Source: Verrucomicrobiota bacterium
GTDB taxonomy: Bacteria; Verrucomicrobiota; Verrucomicrobiia; Opitutales; Seribacteraceae
Direction of reading: 5' to 3'
Length of the DNA stretch: 44,081 nt
NCBI GenBank assembly: GCA_028343845.1
Contig: JAOLZO010000020.1
Coordinates: 1 to 44,081, forward strand
This document shows, piece after piece, positions 1 through 7,551 of the stretch (its first letter is position 1; every line of letters starts with the position of its first letter). Under the pieces are notes generated by a model. It was not told the origin of the DNA, did no database searches, and was given only the letters and a program-made list of their open reading frames with translations. A program made the translations under genes and the position numbers.

Positions 1-1422
1 TGGTAAACTCCGGAGAATACGACGGCATGGATGCCGACGCATGCAAGGCAAAGATCATTTCCGACCTTGAGGCAAAAAATGTAGGGAAAGGGGCGGTCAA
101 CTACAAGCTGCGTGACTGGATTTTCTCCCGTCAACGCTATTGGGGTGAACCGATTCCCTTGGTTTGGGTTAGCCTAGAAGACTTTGAGAAAGCCGCCAAT
201 ACGGAAGGCATCATCAAGGATCTGCTCCCCGAACGAGCCGTAACCACGCAAAAAGACGGAAAAACCCTCTACGCCCTGCCCCTCCCTGCGTCCGAGCTCC
301 CGCTCAAATTGCCTGAAGTGGAAAACTATCAACCCTCAGGTACCGGAGAAAGTCCGCTCGCCACCATACCCGAATGGCTCGAAGTTTGGTTTGATCTATC
401 CACGGGCAAAACGGTTTCCAGATCGGAAGACAAACCCGGGGGGTGAAAATTGGGTGTCCGCTACTCGGGAAACCAACACCATGCCTCAATGGGCGGGTTC
501 GTGCTGGTACCACTTGCGCTACCTCGATCCTTCGAACACCGAACACTTGGTCTCCCCGGAAAAGGAAGCTTATTGGGGAGGACCCGACTTTTACATTGGT
601 GGAGCCGAACATGCCGTCCTTCACTTGCTCTATGCGCGCTTCTGGCACCGCTTCCTTCATGACGAAGGCGTGCTCGCTCATCCCGAACCGTACGGAAAGC
701 TCTTCCACCAAGGCTTGATACTGGGTGAAGACGGGAACAAAATGTCCAAAAGCGTGGGCAACGTGGTCAGCCCGGACGTCGTGATCGAAGCTTACGGAGC
801 TGACTCCCTAAGACTCTTCGAAATGTTCCTCGGCCCCTTGGAAGCGGTCAAGCCTTGGAGCGAGAAAGGTATCGAAGGAGTCCATAGGTTCCTGCGCAAG
901 GTCAACCGGGAATGCCTACGCAAGGACAAGCACCTTTCAGGAGAGGAAACGGACAAGGAAACCCTGCGCCTTCTTCATGAAACCATTCTCAAGGTAACGG
1001 AGGCGATCGAGGGTTTGCGCTTTAACGTGGCAATCTCACAGATGATGATTCTCGCCAACCACATGCAAAAAGTTGAAAACTACTCGGTCGAAAGTGCAAA
1101 GACCCTGCTGCAATTGTTGGCTCCTTTTGCCCCTCACTTGGCCGAAGAGCTCTGGAGTGAATTAGGTGGGCAACCATCCATCGCAGACCACCCTTGGCCG
1201 AAGGCAAGGGAGGAACTTCTCGTAGCCGATGAAATCACCATCGTATTCCAGGTAAACGGAAAGCTTCGCGGGCAAGCCCAGTTTCCGCAAGAGGTTGACA
1301 AGGAAACAGTCCTCACGGCAGCCAAAGCGGATGAAAAAGTGCAATCTTTTCTGGAGGGCAAGGAAATCGTCAAAGAGATTTACGTCCCGGGCAAACTCGT
1401 CAACCTGGCGGTCAAGGGATAA
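1..1422 (+). CDS. leuS: Leucyl-tRNA synthetase, 5'-truncated by window edge, with internal frameshift
   Basis: Charges tRNA-Leu with leucine in the cytoplasm (class I aminoacyl-tRNA synthetase). The reading frame is open from base 3 and is cut by the window edge. It carries the RDWxFSRQRYWGEPIP block near 113-160, the ETNTMPQWAGSCWY block near 466-507, the KMSKS loop at 739-753, and a C-terminal anticodon-binding and editing tail that ends VPGKLVNLAVKG. The first frame stops at 444-446 and the rest is read in the +1-shifted frame. The shift lies at a run of six G (438-443): five G would restore K-P-G-G-E-N-W across the join, so a single extra base explains it. leuS is essential, so a homopolymer sequencing error is the most likely cause. 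A real frameshift with a second leuS elsewhere is the alternative. lpxI follows after 12 bases, so the two are probably co-transcribed. Confidence 0.93.
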
Positions 1423-1434
1423 CCCGCAAGTTCA

Positions 1435-2271
1435 ATGTCCCGATTCTTACCGGAAAACTTCGATGCGAGCAAACCGATCGCCTTGATTGCCGGACAGGGT
1501 CAATACCCGATACTTCTTGCCCAAAGGGCCCGCACAGCCGGGATTGACCTACGCTTGATCGAGCTCGGAGGCGAAACTCCAACCGAGCTTGTGAATGACT
1601 TCAAACCCGAGCAACGGGCGACCGTAAAAGTCGGGCAAGTCGGAAAACTGCTCAAGGAGTTAAAAAACCTTGATGCCGGCTATGCCGTCATGGTCGGTCA
1701 AGTTACACCGGGAAAACTCTTTCGGGGTTTGCATCCCGACCTCAAGGCAATCCGCATGCTCGCCGGGCTAGACCGCAAGAATGCCGAGACCATTTTCGGA
1801 GCCATCGGCGAGGAGATCGAGAATGCGGGCGTTCATCTTCTCGACGCTCGCGTCTTCATGGACGAGGATTTGGCCGACGAAGGGGTTATGGTAAAGGGAA
1901 AGGACAAAATCGACCCCCAACACCTTGAACACGGGATCGAAATCGCCCGCGAAAACGCCCGCCTGGACGTTGGACAGGGTGTAGTGGTGAGCCGGGGAAC
2001 AGTGCTTGCAATCGAGGCATTCGAGGGAACCAATGCAATGATCGAGCGGGCAGGTTCATTCGGTGCGAAAAATTGCTTATTCGTAAAACTTGGAAAACCT
2101 GAACAGGATACCCGTTTTGACGTACCGGTCTTCGGATTGCATACTTTGCAGGCAATGACGAAAGCCGGGATCGGAACCGCCGCCCTCCAAAGGGGGTCGG
2201 TTCTTCTCCTCGACAAGCCCAAGCTTTTGAGCGAAGCAAAGAAACTCCGGATTGGAATCAGGGGCTTCTAG
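1435..2271 (+). CDS. lpxI: UDP-2,3-diacylglucosamine pyrophosphatase LpxI
   Basis: Hydrolyses UDP-2,3-diacylglucosamine to lipid X and UMP in lipid A biosynthesis. It is the LpxI (former DUF1009) form that replaces LpxH in many Gram-negative lineages. The 278 residues match the family length. The N-terminal block IALIAGQGQYPILLA, the middle LDRKNAETIFGAIGEEIE, the VVSRGTVLAIEAFEGTNAMI segment and the C-terminal VFGLHTLQAMTKAGIGTAAL region are all recognisable. It starts 12 bases after leuS and has no strong Shine-Dalgarno sequence. Its stop overlaps the stop of the convergent enolase-superfamily gene. Its presence shows that the host makes an LPS outer membrane. Confidence 0.93.
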   Translation: MSRFLPENFDASKPIALIAGQGQYPILLAQRARTAGIDLRLIELGGETPTELVNDFKPEQRATVKVGQVGKLLKELKNLDAGYAVMVGQVTPGKLFRGLHPDLKAIRMLAGLDRKNAETIFGAIGEEIENAGVHLLDARVFMDEDLADEGVMVKGKDKIDPQHLEHGIEIARENARLDVGQGVVVSRGTVLAIEAFEGTNAMIERAGSFGAKNCLFVKLGKPEQDTRFDVPVFGLHTLQAMTKAGIGTAALQRGSVLLLDKPKLLSEAKKLRIGIRGF

Positions 2272-3506
2272 CTGGAATCCTCTGCCCATGCAAGCGCGTG
2301 GTCACCACTGAGAGCCAGTTTGCTTGGTGGCGATTCTAGTTCGAAGATACTCCATGGGCCCGGAAGATAGGGATATTTATCAAACACCGACTCGTCCACC
2401 GTAACCCCAAGCCCCGAACCTTCGGGCAAAGGCAGTTCCCCTTTTTCAGGGAACGGTGCATCCGGAACAAGTTCGTCCGAAAGGGGAAAAGGATACATGA
2501 CGCGCGGATCCCGGTGGGCATACTGTGGGTATTCAAGCCATCTGGCCGTTTCTCTCGGAAAGCAGGATCCGATCAGGCCATCCACCACTGTCTCCAAAGC
2601 CGTTCCCCAATTATGAAAAGCAAAGGCAACCCCACTTCTCTCGCATAGCTTGAGAATGTCCGAAACCCCGCTGAAACCACCATGGTGAGACACGTCTGCT
2701 TGAGCAATATCTACGGATCCGCTCTCAATCAAACGCTCGAAACCGGCAAGATCATGCTCATGCTCACCCGCTGCAATCGGAACGATTTCCTTTGAGCGAA
2801 GCTTGGCATAGGAAGAGTCGTCATCCAAAGGAAGAGGTTCCTCCAACCAAGTTATGCCAAATGGAGCGATATCATGGGCCAGGGTCTCAATGGTCGATGC
2901 ATCATATGACTTGTCTCCCATCCTCCACCAACCGTGGGCGTCCAGGCAAAGGCCGACCTCCGGCCCGACAGCCTCACGCATGAGTTCGACCGTACGCAGG
3001 TCTTCGGCAGGTCCGAGAGCCGGCCTGTATTTGTACGCAGAAAATCCAAGCTCGCAAACTGCCGCCGCTTCGTGAGCATAGGACTCTGCGGATTGGTACA
3101 TTCCCGCGCTCCCGTAACAACAAACGGTTACCTGTTTGCGTCCACCGAAAAACTCAGTGACGGAACAACCTTCAAGCTTACCCCAAAGATCATACAGGGC
3201 GACTTCTACAGCACCTGCTGCGGCCAAGGCCTTGAGACCAAGCTTCGAGATCGCAAGAGAAACAAATCCTGCCGGATCGGAAAACTCATTGCCAACAAGC
3301 ATCGGAGCGATGTCTCGAACAATAAGCTTTGCCGTTTCCTCGGAAGCCGCAGCCGGACCATGCCCTACAAATCCGTTTTCTCCTCGAACGGAAACAACCA
3401 TGGCATCACGCTTGAACACAGTACGTCTTCCCCCGTAAAAGTCATAGCAAACCGGTTCCGGGAGCGGACAAGAAAGCAAATGAGGCTCGACCGACTGGAT
3501 GATCAT
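2268..3506 (-). CDS. Enolase-superfamily (mandelate racemase/muconate lactonizing type) enzyme, probable sugar-acid dehydratase
   Basis: 412 residues from the ATG at 3506; the frame runs further upstream, but this start gives the usual N-terminal cap beginning MIIQSVEPH. The barrel carries a KYR motif with K159 on strand 2, metal ligands D189 (LDAHGWW), E222/E223 (WLEEPLP) and E248 (AAGEHEH), a D271 position (ADVSHHGG) and H298 (FHNWG). D271 and H298 are the usual Asp-His catalytic pair of the mandelate racemase subgroup. Enzymes with this set abstract a proton alpha to a carboxylate; most dehydrate aldonic or uronic acids and some racemise or cycloisomerise. The substrate cannot be told from sequence. 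There are no sugar-metabolism neighbours in view. The gene lies just downstream of the 6S-like RNA on the same strand and might be read from that promoter. Confidence 0.88.
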   Translation of the reverse strand: MIIQSVEPHLLSCPLPEPVCYDFYGGRRTVFKRDAMVVSVRGENGFVGHGPAAASEETAKLIVRDIAPMLVGNEFSDPAGFVSLAISKLGLKALAAAGAVEVALYDLWGKLEGCSVTEFFGGRKQVTVCCYGSAGMYQSAESYAHEAAAVCELGFSAYKYRPALGPAEDLRTVELMREAVGPEVGLCLDAHGWWRMGDKSYDASTIETLAHDIAPFGITWLEEPLPLDDDSSYAKLRSKEIVPIAAGEHEHDLAGFERLIESGSVDIAQADVSHHGGFSGVSDILKLCERSGVAFAFHNWGTALETVVDGLIGSCFPRETARWLEYPQYAHRDPRVMYPFPLSDELVPDAPFPEKGELPLPEGSGLGVTVDESVFDKYPYLPGPWSIFELESPPSKLALSGDHALAWAEDSS

Positions 3507-3555
3507 GAAAGAATAATTTGGGGAACAGGGAGGGAGGAAGAATAAAAAAGGCAAG

Positions 3556-3740
3556 AGACTTCTGCCTTCGCCGTGCATCGGACTCTCCGGTTCTATTACC
3601 TTTGCAGGCCAGGTGGGTACCCTCGCGACGCTCTTAGTCTTCCGATTTACGGCTTGACTGCAAACGGCTGTCGATGGGTTCCCTTAATGATTGGAGTAAG
3701 GAAAAGAACCAAAGCAACTTCTCGAACGATGCAGAAGTCT
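3556..3740 (-). ncRNA. ssrS: 6S RNA (SsrS)-like regulatory RNA, 185 nt
   Basis: Read on the minus strand, the ends pair perfectly: AGACTTCTGC (3740-3731) with GCAGAAGTCT (3565-3556). Moving inward, GGTTCT pairs with AGAACC. A wide internal bubble follows, then TTTGCAG (3664-3658) pairs with CTGCAAA (3607-3601), capped by an apical region containing GGGTACCCACCTGG. A long hairpin with a central single-stranded bubble, mimicking an open promoter, is the hallmark of 6S RNA, which binds the housekeeping RNA polymerase holoenzyme. The size also fits (about 184 nt in E. coli). A promoter lies directly upstream, with its -10 box six bases before base 3740, and six T follow soon after the 3' end (3549-3544 on the minus strand). 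This was folded by eye. An attenuator leader for the downstream dehydratase gene is the alternative. Confidence 0.65.
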
Positions 3741-3746
3741 GCTCTC

Positions 3747-3775
3747 AACATAGTTATACAACCTCATTTGGTCAA
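3747..3775 (-). promoter_or_regulatory. Probable sigma-70 promoter of the 6S-like RNA
   Basis: On the minus strand TTGACC (3775-3770) is separated by 17 bases from TATGTT (3752-3747). The predicted start, six to seven bases downstream, coincides with the first paired base of the RNA at 3740. Confidence 0.5.
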
Positions 3776-3808
3776 GATGGAGTTCAGACTGAAATCAAGT
3801 TATCTTGC

Positions 3809-4597
3809 TCATGATTTTGAAACGGTATGACGAACCACGGCATTGAATCTTGCGTAAAGAAAATCATTCTTGGATTCTTGAGCCGCTCCGTTTTTCTCCA
3901 GATGATCCAAAAGTTGCCTATCCCGCACGATGACCTCACGAACGAGAAGGAATTTCGCCGAATAATCTTCCAGCACCCCTGCTTCCTTTACGATACCGTC
4001 TTTGGTCTTTCGTTCAACGACCACTTGATGCCCACGATATTTCTCAAGAATCGGTTCCCAGGCGTTGGGAACCAAGTCCGTCAAACCAGAGCCGATTTCA
4101 GTAGCACGCTTGTCAGCATTCTTCACTTTGCCCATGGACGAGTCCTTGCTGATCGCCCCCAGAATGGCTTGTGATGCTTGTCCGAAAGCATCCCTAAGCA
4201 TATTATAAAAATTCAAATTCGCCCGGACAATCCGATCAATGAAGGACGGTGTCCGTATCCGGGTCAGTTCCTTCTCCCATTCCACACCGGCACGCGTATC
4301 CGGTGAAGGCGCGGGTCGAAGTAAATAGGCAATCTTGTCGACTTCGGAGGGATGAAGAACCAGGGATTCGACCTTGCCCCAGCTTTCACTCCGAATTTTT
4401 CCGTAGGCAAGTTCGATTCCTTGGGCAAAGACTCTCAAGGTACCCCGTTCCCAATTTCCTTCGCCATTAGGGATAATAACTTTCGATTTTTGGAACTTCT
4501 TTAAGCAATGATCGCGGGCCCTTCTTTTCAACGCGGTACCGGTAAGTGCGGAAACAAAAAGAAGGATCAAGGGCAACCAAAAGGCAAAGGTATCCAT
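3809..4597 (-). CDS. Membrane-anchored conserved hypothetical protein
   Basis: 262 residues from the ATG at 4597, chosen because it places a hydrophobic segment (about residues 4-22, WLPLILLFVSALTG) at the very N-terminus; earlier in-frame starts would bury it. The rest is soluble and charged, with no family motif I recognise. The C-terminal part, about residues 185-240 (HQVVVERKTKDGIVKEAGVLEDYSAKFLLV), resembles a small beta-rich Sm/SH3-like fold in pattern only. It probably faces the cytoplasm or periplasm from a single anchor. It lies upstream of the 6S-like RNA on the same strand, leaving about 70 bases between its stop and the base where that RNA starts. Confidence 0.7.
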   Translation of the reverse strand: MDTFAFWLPLILLFVSALTGTALKRRARDHCLKKFQKSKVIIPNGEGNWERGTLRVFAQGIELAYGKIRSESWGKVESLVLHPSEVDKIAYLLRPAPSPDTRAGVEWEKELTRIRTPSFIDRIVRANLNFYNMLRDAFGQASQAILGAISKDSSMGKVKNADKRATEIGSGLTDLVPNAWEPILEKYRGHQVVVERKTKDGIVKEAGVLEDYSAKFLLVREVIVRDRQLLDHLEKNGAAQESKNDFLYARFNAVVRHTVSKS

Positions 4598-4666
4598 AAT
4601 TGATTCACATTTTGGCAAAGAAACCGTGAATGACGAGTGCAATGTGCGGAGGGCCCCATTCTGACG

Positions 4667-4696
4667 TTTAACGAAAAATATTGTATTTTTTATAAT
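4667..4696 (+). promoter_or_regulatory. Possible promoter for the lipoprotein gene
   Basis: TATAAT at 4691-4696 with a weak TTTAAC 18 bases upstream (4667-4672), in the AT-rich 148-base gap between two divergent genes. It precedes the start of the next plus-strand gene by about 50 bases. Confidence 0.35.
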
Positions 4697-4745
4697 TCGT
4701 CTGCTAAGTAATTAAAAAACCTTATCTGGCTTAACGGATTTACCA

Positions 4746-5690
4746 TTGCCCATTTTGAAACGTCATCTTCACCCTTCTTTATTACTCATCGCGATCAGCG
4801 GGATAATCGGTTGCTCGGATGACCCAGCGGAGCCTTCTTCCGGATCGAAGACTCCTGATCAAACGAGCCCAAACTCAACCATTGCCCCGCAAGAGAAGAA
4901 ACTCGAATTCCCGCTCGTCTACGTTGAAGAACTCGATCAATTCCAGGAATACTACAAGGACCAACACACGACCAGTTTCAGCCACGTCCCATCCAAGAAC
5001 TGGTTCAGTTTTACTGCAGGCAGAGACGGTGTGCTAACCAAAATTCTCCTTTTCGGGAAAGCCAACGTTCTGCCCAATGAATATTATGGACTTTCCATGA
5101 GTGGGTTCATCCGCGAAGGCAACCCACTAACGGGAGCCAAGTACGGAGCCTGGAAGCTAAGCAGAGATGACATTCTCAATCAACTTGCCGCGCAGAGTTT
5201 GACCGAAAGAGACAGTGGATGGATCACCATTCGAATGCGCGGAGAAATCCCTCAGGAAATGGGACAGACTTATTTTCTCGTTTGCGACCGCATTGAGGAA
5301 AAATCTTGGTTCGGTGATTTTGCATTTGGTGAGGGAAATCCCTACAAAGCAGGTAGAAACTGGCTAAACTCTGAGCATGACTTGGTCTTCCGCACCTATG
5401 TGGGAAAGACTCAGGATCAGATCGAGCAGCAACAAATGATAAGAAAGCTCAAGGAACTTGAAGCGGTAAAGAAACAGGAAGCAGACAAGGGTGCAAGCTC
5501 TCCTCCTCCTTCCCCCATTCCCCTTGCCCCTCGCCCACCCGATCCGAATACCTTTCAAAAGCAACCTCCTGCCACAAGCAATCCTACCCCCCCGGCAAAT
5601 ACTCAGCCAGGTACGCCGATCCGTCCTGTGCTCCCTGACCAGAACGCTACGGACAAGAGCCTTTTCAACCGGCTATACCAAAAGCCCTGA
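4746..5690 (+). CDS. Secreted lipoprotein-like protein with proline-rich tail
   Basis: About 311-314 residues. No ATG is available at the N-terminus; TTG at 4746 or 4755 must start it, and the latter gives a classic basic, hydrophobic signal (KRHLHPSLLLIAISGIIGC) with a cysteine at about residue 20, consistent with a lipoprotein signal, followed by a Ser/Pro-rich linker. Residues of about 60-220 form an extracellular-type domain (beginning FPLVYVEELDQFQEYY) that I do not recognise. A short charged helix comes next (QIEQQQMIRKLKELEAVKK), then about 60 residues rich in proline, which usually mark a cell-surface or envelope spacer. It is the last host protein gene before the tRNA and prophage. 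No catalytic motif was found, so a structural or binding role is only a guess. Confidence 0.75.
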   Translation: MPILKRHLHPSLLLIAISGIIGCSDDPAEPSSGSKTPDQTSPNSTIAPQEKKLEFPLVYVEELDQFQEYYKDQHTTSFSHVPSKNWFSFTAGRDGVLTKILLFGKANVLPNEYYGLSMSGFIREGNPLTGAKYGAWKLSRDDILNQLAAQSLTERDSGWITIRMRGEIPQEMGQTYFLVCDRIEEKSWFGDFAFGEGNPYKAGRNWLNSEHDLVFRTYVGKTQDQIEQQQMIRKLKELEAVKKQEADKGASSPPPSPIPLAPRPPDPNTFQKQPPATSNPTPPANTQPGTPIRPVLPDQNATDKSLFNRLYQKP

Positions 5691-5806
5691 CGGGCCTGGG
5701 AATTCGAGAAAAGAGTCCTTCAAACGGCTCTGAGGAAGTAGTAGGGCTTGTTAAACTCACGAACTTGGAACAACACCTTGAGAATTGGCAAAAAATGTGG
5801 GGAGAT

Positions 5807-5883
5807 TGGTACCAGGAGGCGGACTTGAACCGCCGACCTCCGCGTTATGAGTGCGGCGCTCTAACCAGCTGAGCTACCCTGGC
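5807..5883 (-). tRNA. tRNA with CAT anticodon, elongator tRNA-Met type
   Basis: Cloverleaf read on the minus strand: acceptor GCCAGGG paired with TCCTGGT (G-T wobbles at both ends), D arm GCTC/GAGC, anticodon loop CTCATAA, T arm GGCGG-TTCAAGT-CCGCC, discriminator A and an encoded CCA. The anticodon stem has an A-C mismatch next to the loop. tRNA-Ile2 (lysidine-modified CAT) cannot be fully excluded, but the D arm and anticodon loop match elongator Met. The integrase gene begins 140 bases away on the 5' side of the tRNA, so this is the likely integration region. Confidence 0.93.
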
Positions 5884-5905
5884 GAATCCCTCTGTACATC
5901 AGGCC

Positions 5906-5930
5906 TGCAGCGTTTTTATGACGCGCTGCA
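5906..5930. repeat. Inverted repeat TGCAGCG-N11-CGCTGCA
   Basis: Perfect 7-bp arms in the gap between the tRNA and the integrase gene. It could be part of the attachment site or an operator. Confidence 0.5.
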
Positions 5931-5947
5931 AAATTGACGATTTCGGA

Positions 5948-5972
5948 ACTTTGCAATAATTTATTGCAAAGT
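5948..5972. repeat. Perfect 25-bp dyad upstream of integrase; same half-sites recur at 42731
   Basis: ACTTTGCAATAA at 5948-5959 and its exact complement TTATTGCAAAGT at 5961-5972 flank a single T. No T run follows, so it is not an ordinary terminator. The core half sites CTTTGCAA and TTGCAAAG are spaced 7 apart here and 6 apart in the second copy. A dimeric protein or integrase core site would fit this symmetry. Confidence 0.65.
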
Positions 5973-6023
5973 AAGACGACATTTACCTTAAAAATCGACC
6001 AACCCGAAATAGAATCAGTCAAT

Positions 6024-7445
6024 ATGAAACCACCATCACAATCATTGAAGATCGACGGTCCGGTAGTATCTGGATCAAAGCAAGTGTTCATCGTTAAAGG
6101 AACGGTACATTATCCAAAGAAATCCTTTTTGCGCAAGCGTTTTGAAACAAGAATCCAAGCCGAGCTTTATTGCAACGAACTCGACCGGCTCTACCTCAAC
6201 GACAGATCGGGCGGCACGACCCGACTGACCAAGCTTTCCATCGAACAGGAAAACGAGCACCTCAGGTGCCTCGAAGTCCTCAATCGCATCGAGCAGCAAA
6301 ACCCCACCCTTCTGGAAGCGGTCACCTTCTACCAACAAAACTACAAGGGGGAGACTTTCGAACGGGTCACCTTCGACGACGCCCTCGAGGCCTACCTCAA
6401 GGAAATCTCCGGAAATACTTACAAGTACCGTCGTGGCGTTCGCGGCAGGCTGATCCGCTTCCGCGACGCATGGAAGGACGAAAAGACCTTCGTGCACGAG
6501 TTCACCCGGCACGACCTCAAGGAATGGATCTACTCCGAAAAGGGCGACAAGCGCTGCCCGTGGGATTTCAAGCGGGGCAAGCTCGCCAAGAACGGCGGAG
6601 TCGTCTCCGGGGCCGAAAGAAGGAACGAGTACTCCATGCTTTCGGGCTTCTTCAATTTCTGCTACCTCGACCTCGAGGCCACCCCGGAAAGAATCATCGA
6701 GAAGGTTTCCAAGCCCCAACAGCAAAAAAGGGTTCCGGAGGCCTACACCCCAGAACAGGCCGAGAAGATTATCAAGGCCGCGATCAAGCTCGAGGAGCTG
6801 ATCGCAGCGGGGGGTCCGTCGACGGGCAAGAAGCCCGACCCCGAAACCAAGGTCGTCCCCTACTTCGCCCTGGGGCTCTTCTCGGCCATCCGTCCCGAAG
6901 AAATCAAGAGGCTCGACTGGTCGGACTTTTGCTGGAACGAGTCCGGCAAGGTGGAGGTCACCATCGCCGGCAAGGGGAAGAGCGGGACCGTTCAGTACCG
7001 CACCATCACCGTTCCCGAGACTTGTGTGGAATGGATCAAGCCCTACAGGAAGGACGAGGGTCCCGTGGTTCCCCAGAAGAACATCAAGAACGTTCAACGG
7101 GTCTTCGCCATAGCCGGTTACCTCGCTCCCAAGACTTCCATCCCCGCCAAGGCGTGGCCGGAGCTTTACGCCCTTACCGGCGACCCGCAGGCCGAGGGCA
7201 AGGTCCTGCCCATCCACGACGGTCTGCGCCACAGCGGAGTCACCTACAGGCTCAAGGTGGTCGAGGACGACCGCAAGGTCGGACTCTGGGCCGGGCATAA
7301 CGCGGAGGTCCAGCACAGCCACTACAGGGCTTTGGCCACCGAGGGTCAGGCTCAGGCCTACTGGAAGATTTTGCCCGAGGGATCCGACTGGGAAGAGGTC
7401 ATCAAGGAAAAGGAAACCAAAGAGTTTCTGAGCAAGAAATTCTGA
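6024..7445 (+). CDS. int: Tyrosine-type phage integrase
   Basis: Catalyses site-specific integration of the prophage by strand exchange at att sites. 473 residues from the ATG at 6024; the frame can be read from a TTG at 5934, but that would run through the 25-bp dyad. An N-terminal arm/core-binding part (about residues 1-240) is followed by the catalytic domain with R290 (SAIRPEE), the H398-xxx-R402 box (HDGLRHS), H425 (WAGHNAEV) and the nucleophile Y434 (HSHYRAL). The full catalytic set is present, so it is probably active. It is transcribed away from the tRNA. Two inverted repeats precede it, and 9-bp tandem repeats plus a hairpin follow it. Confidence 0.93.
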   Translation: MKPPSQSLKIDGPVVSGSKQVFIVKGTVHYPKKSFLRKRFETRIQAELYCNELDRLYLNDRSGGTTRLTKLSIEQENEHLRCLEVLNRIEQQNPTLLEAVTFYQQNYKGETFERVTFDDALEAYLKEISGNTYKYRRGVRGRLIRFRDAWKDEKTFVHEFTRHDLKEWIYSEKGDKRCPWDFKRGKLAKNGGVVSGAERRNEYSMLSGFFNFCYLDLEATPERIIEKVSKPQQQKRVPEAYTPEQAEKIIKAAIKLEELIAAGGPSTGKKPDPETKVVPYFALGLFSAIRPEEIKRLDWSDFCWNESGKVEVTIAGKGKSGTVQYRTITVPETCVEWIKPYRKDEGPVVPQKNIKNVQRVFAIAGYLAPKTSIPAKAWPELYALTGDPQAEGKVLPIHDGLRHSGVTYRLKVVEDDRKVGLWAGHNAEVQHSHYRALATEGQAQAYWKILPEGSDWEEVIKEKETKEFLSKKF

Positions 7446-7470
7446 GCCGTCCCTCGTGTGCGCGCGCAAA

Positions 7471-7519
7471 CATGGTAGGCATGGTAGGCAGAGTAGACAT
7501 GGTAGGCATGGTAGGCTTG
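7471..7519. repeat. Tandem 9-bp repeats (ATGGTAGGC)
   Basis: Four exact copies of ATGGTAGGC arranged two and two around a variant AGAGTAGAC, followed by a decaying TTGGTAC. They sit in the 106-base gap between the convergent integrase and the 7552 gene. Phage integrase arm sites and iteron sites have this size, but the array could also be a simple-sequence expansion. Confidence 0.8.
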
Positions 7520-7523
7520 GTAC

Positions 7524-7543
7524 ATCGACTCCTAAGAGTCGAT
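7524..7543. terminator. Hairpin between convergent genes (8-bp stem, CTAA loop)
   Basis: ATCGACTC at 7524-7531 and GAGTCGAT at 7536-7543 form a perfect stem with loop CTAA. No T run follows on either strand, so terminator function is uncertain. The position between the convergent integrase and the 7552 gene favours transcript end formation or stabilisation. Confidence 0.4.
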
Positions 7544-7551
7544 GGACATAG

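Noticed and set aside
2934-3545. 203-residue plus-strand frame opposite the dehydratase gene
   Set aside because: Antisense to a gene with intact catalytic residues; no signal of its own.
3543-3600. Glycine-riboswitch-like GGAGAG / CGAAGG elements on the minus strand
   Set aside because: The conserved core GCCGAAGG-GCAA is not present and spacing is too short; long-range pairing fits 6S RNA better.
3573-3830. 85-residue plus-strand frame across the RNA gene
   Set aside because: Composition random; the region is explained by the structured RNA on the other strand.
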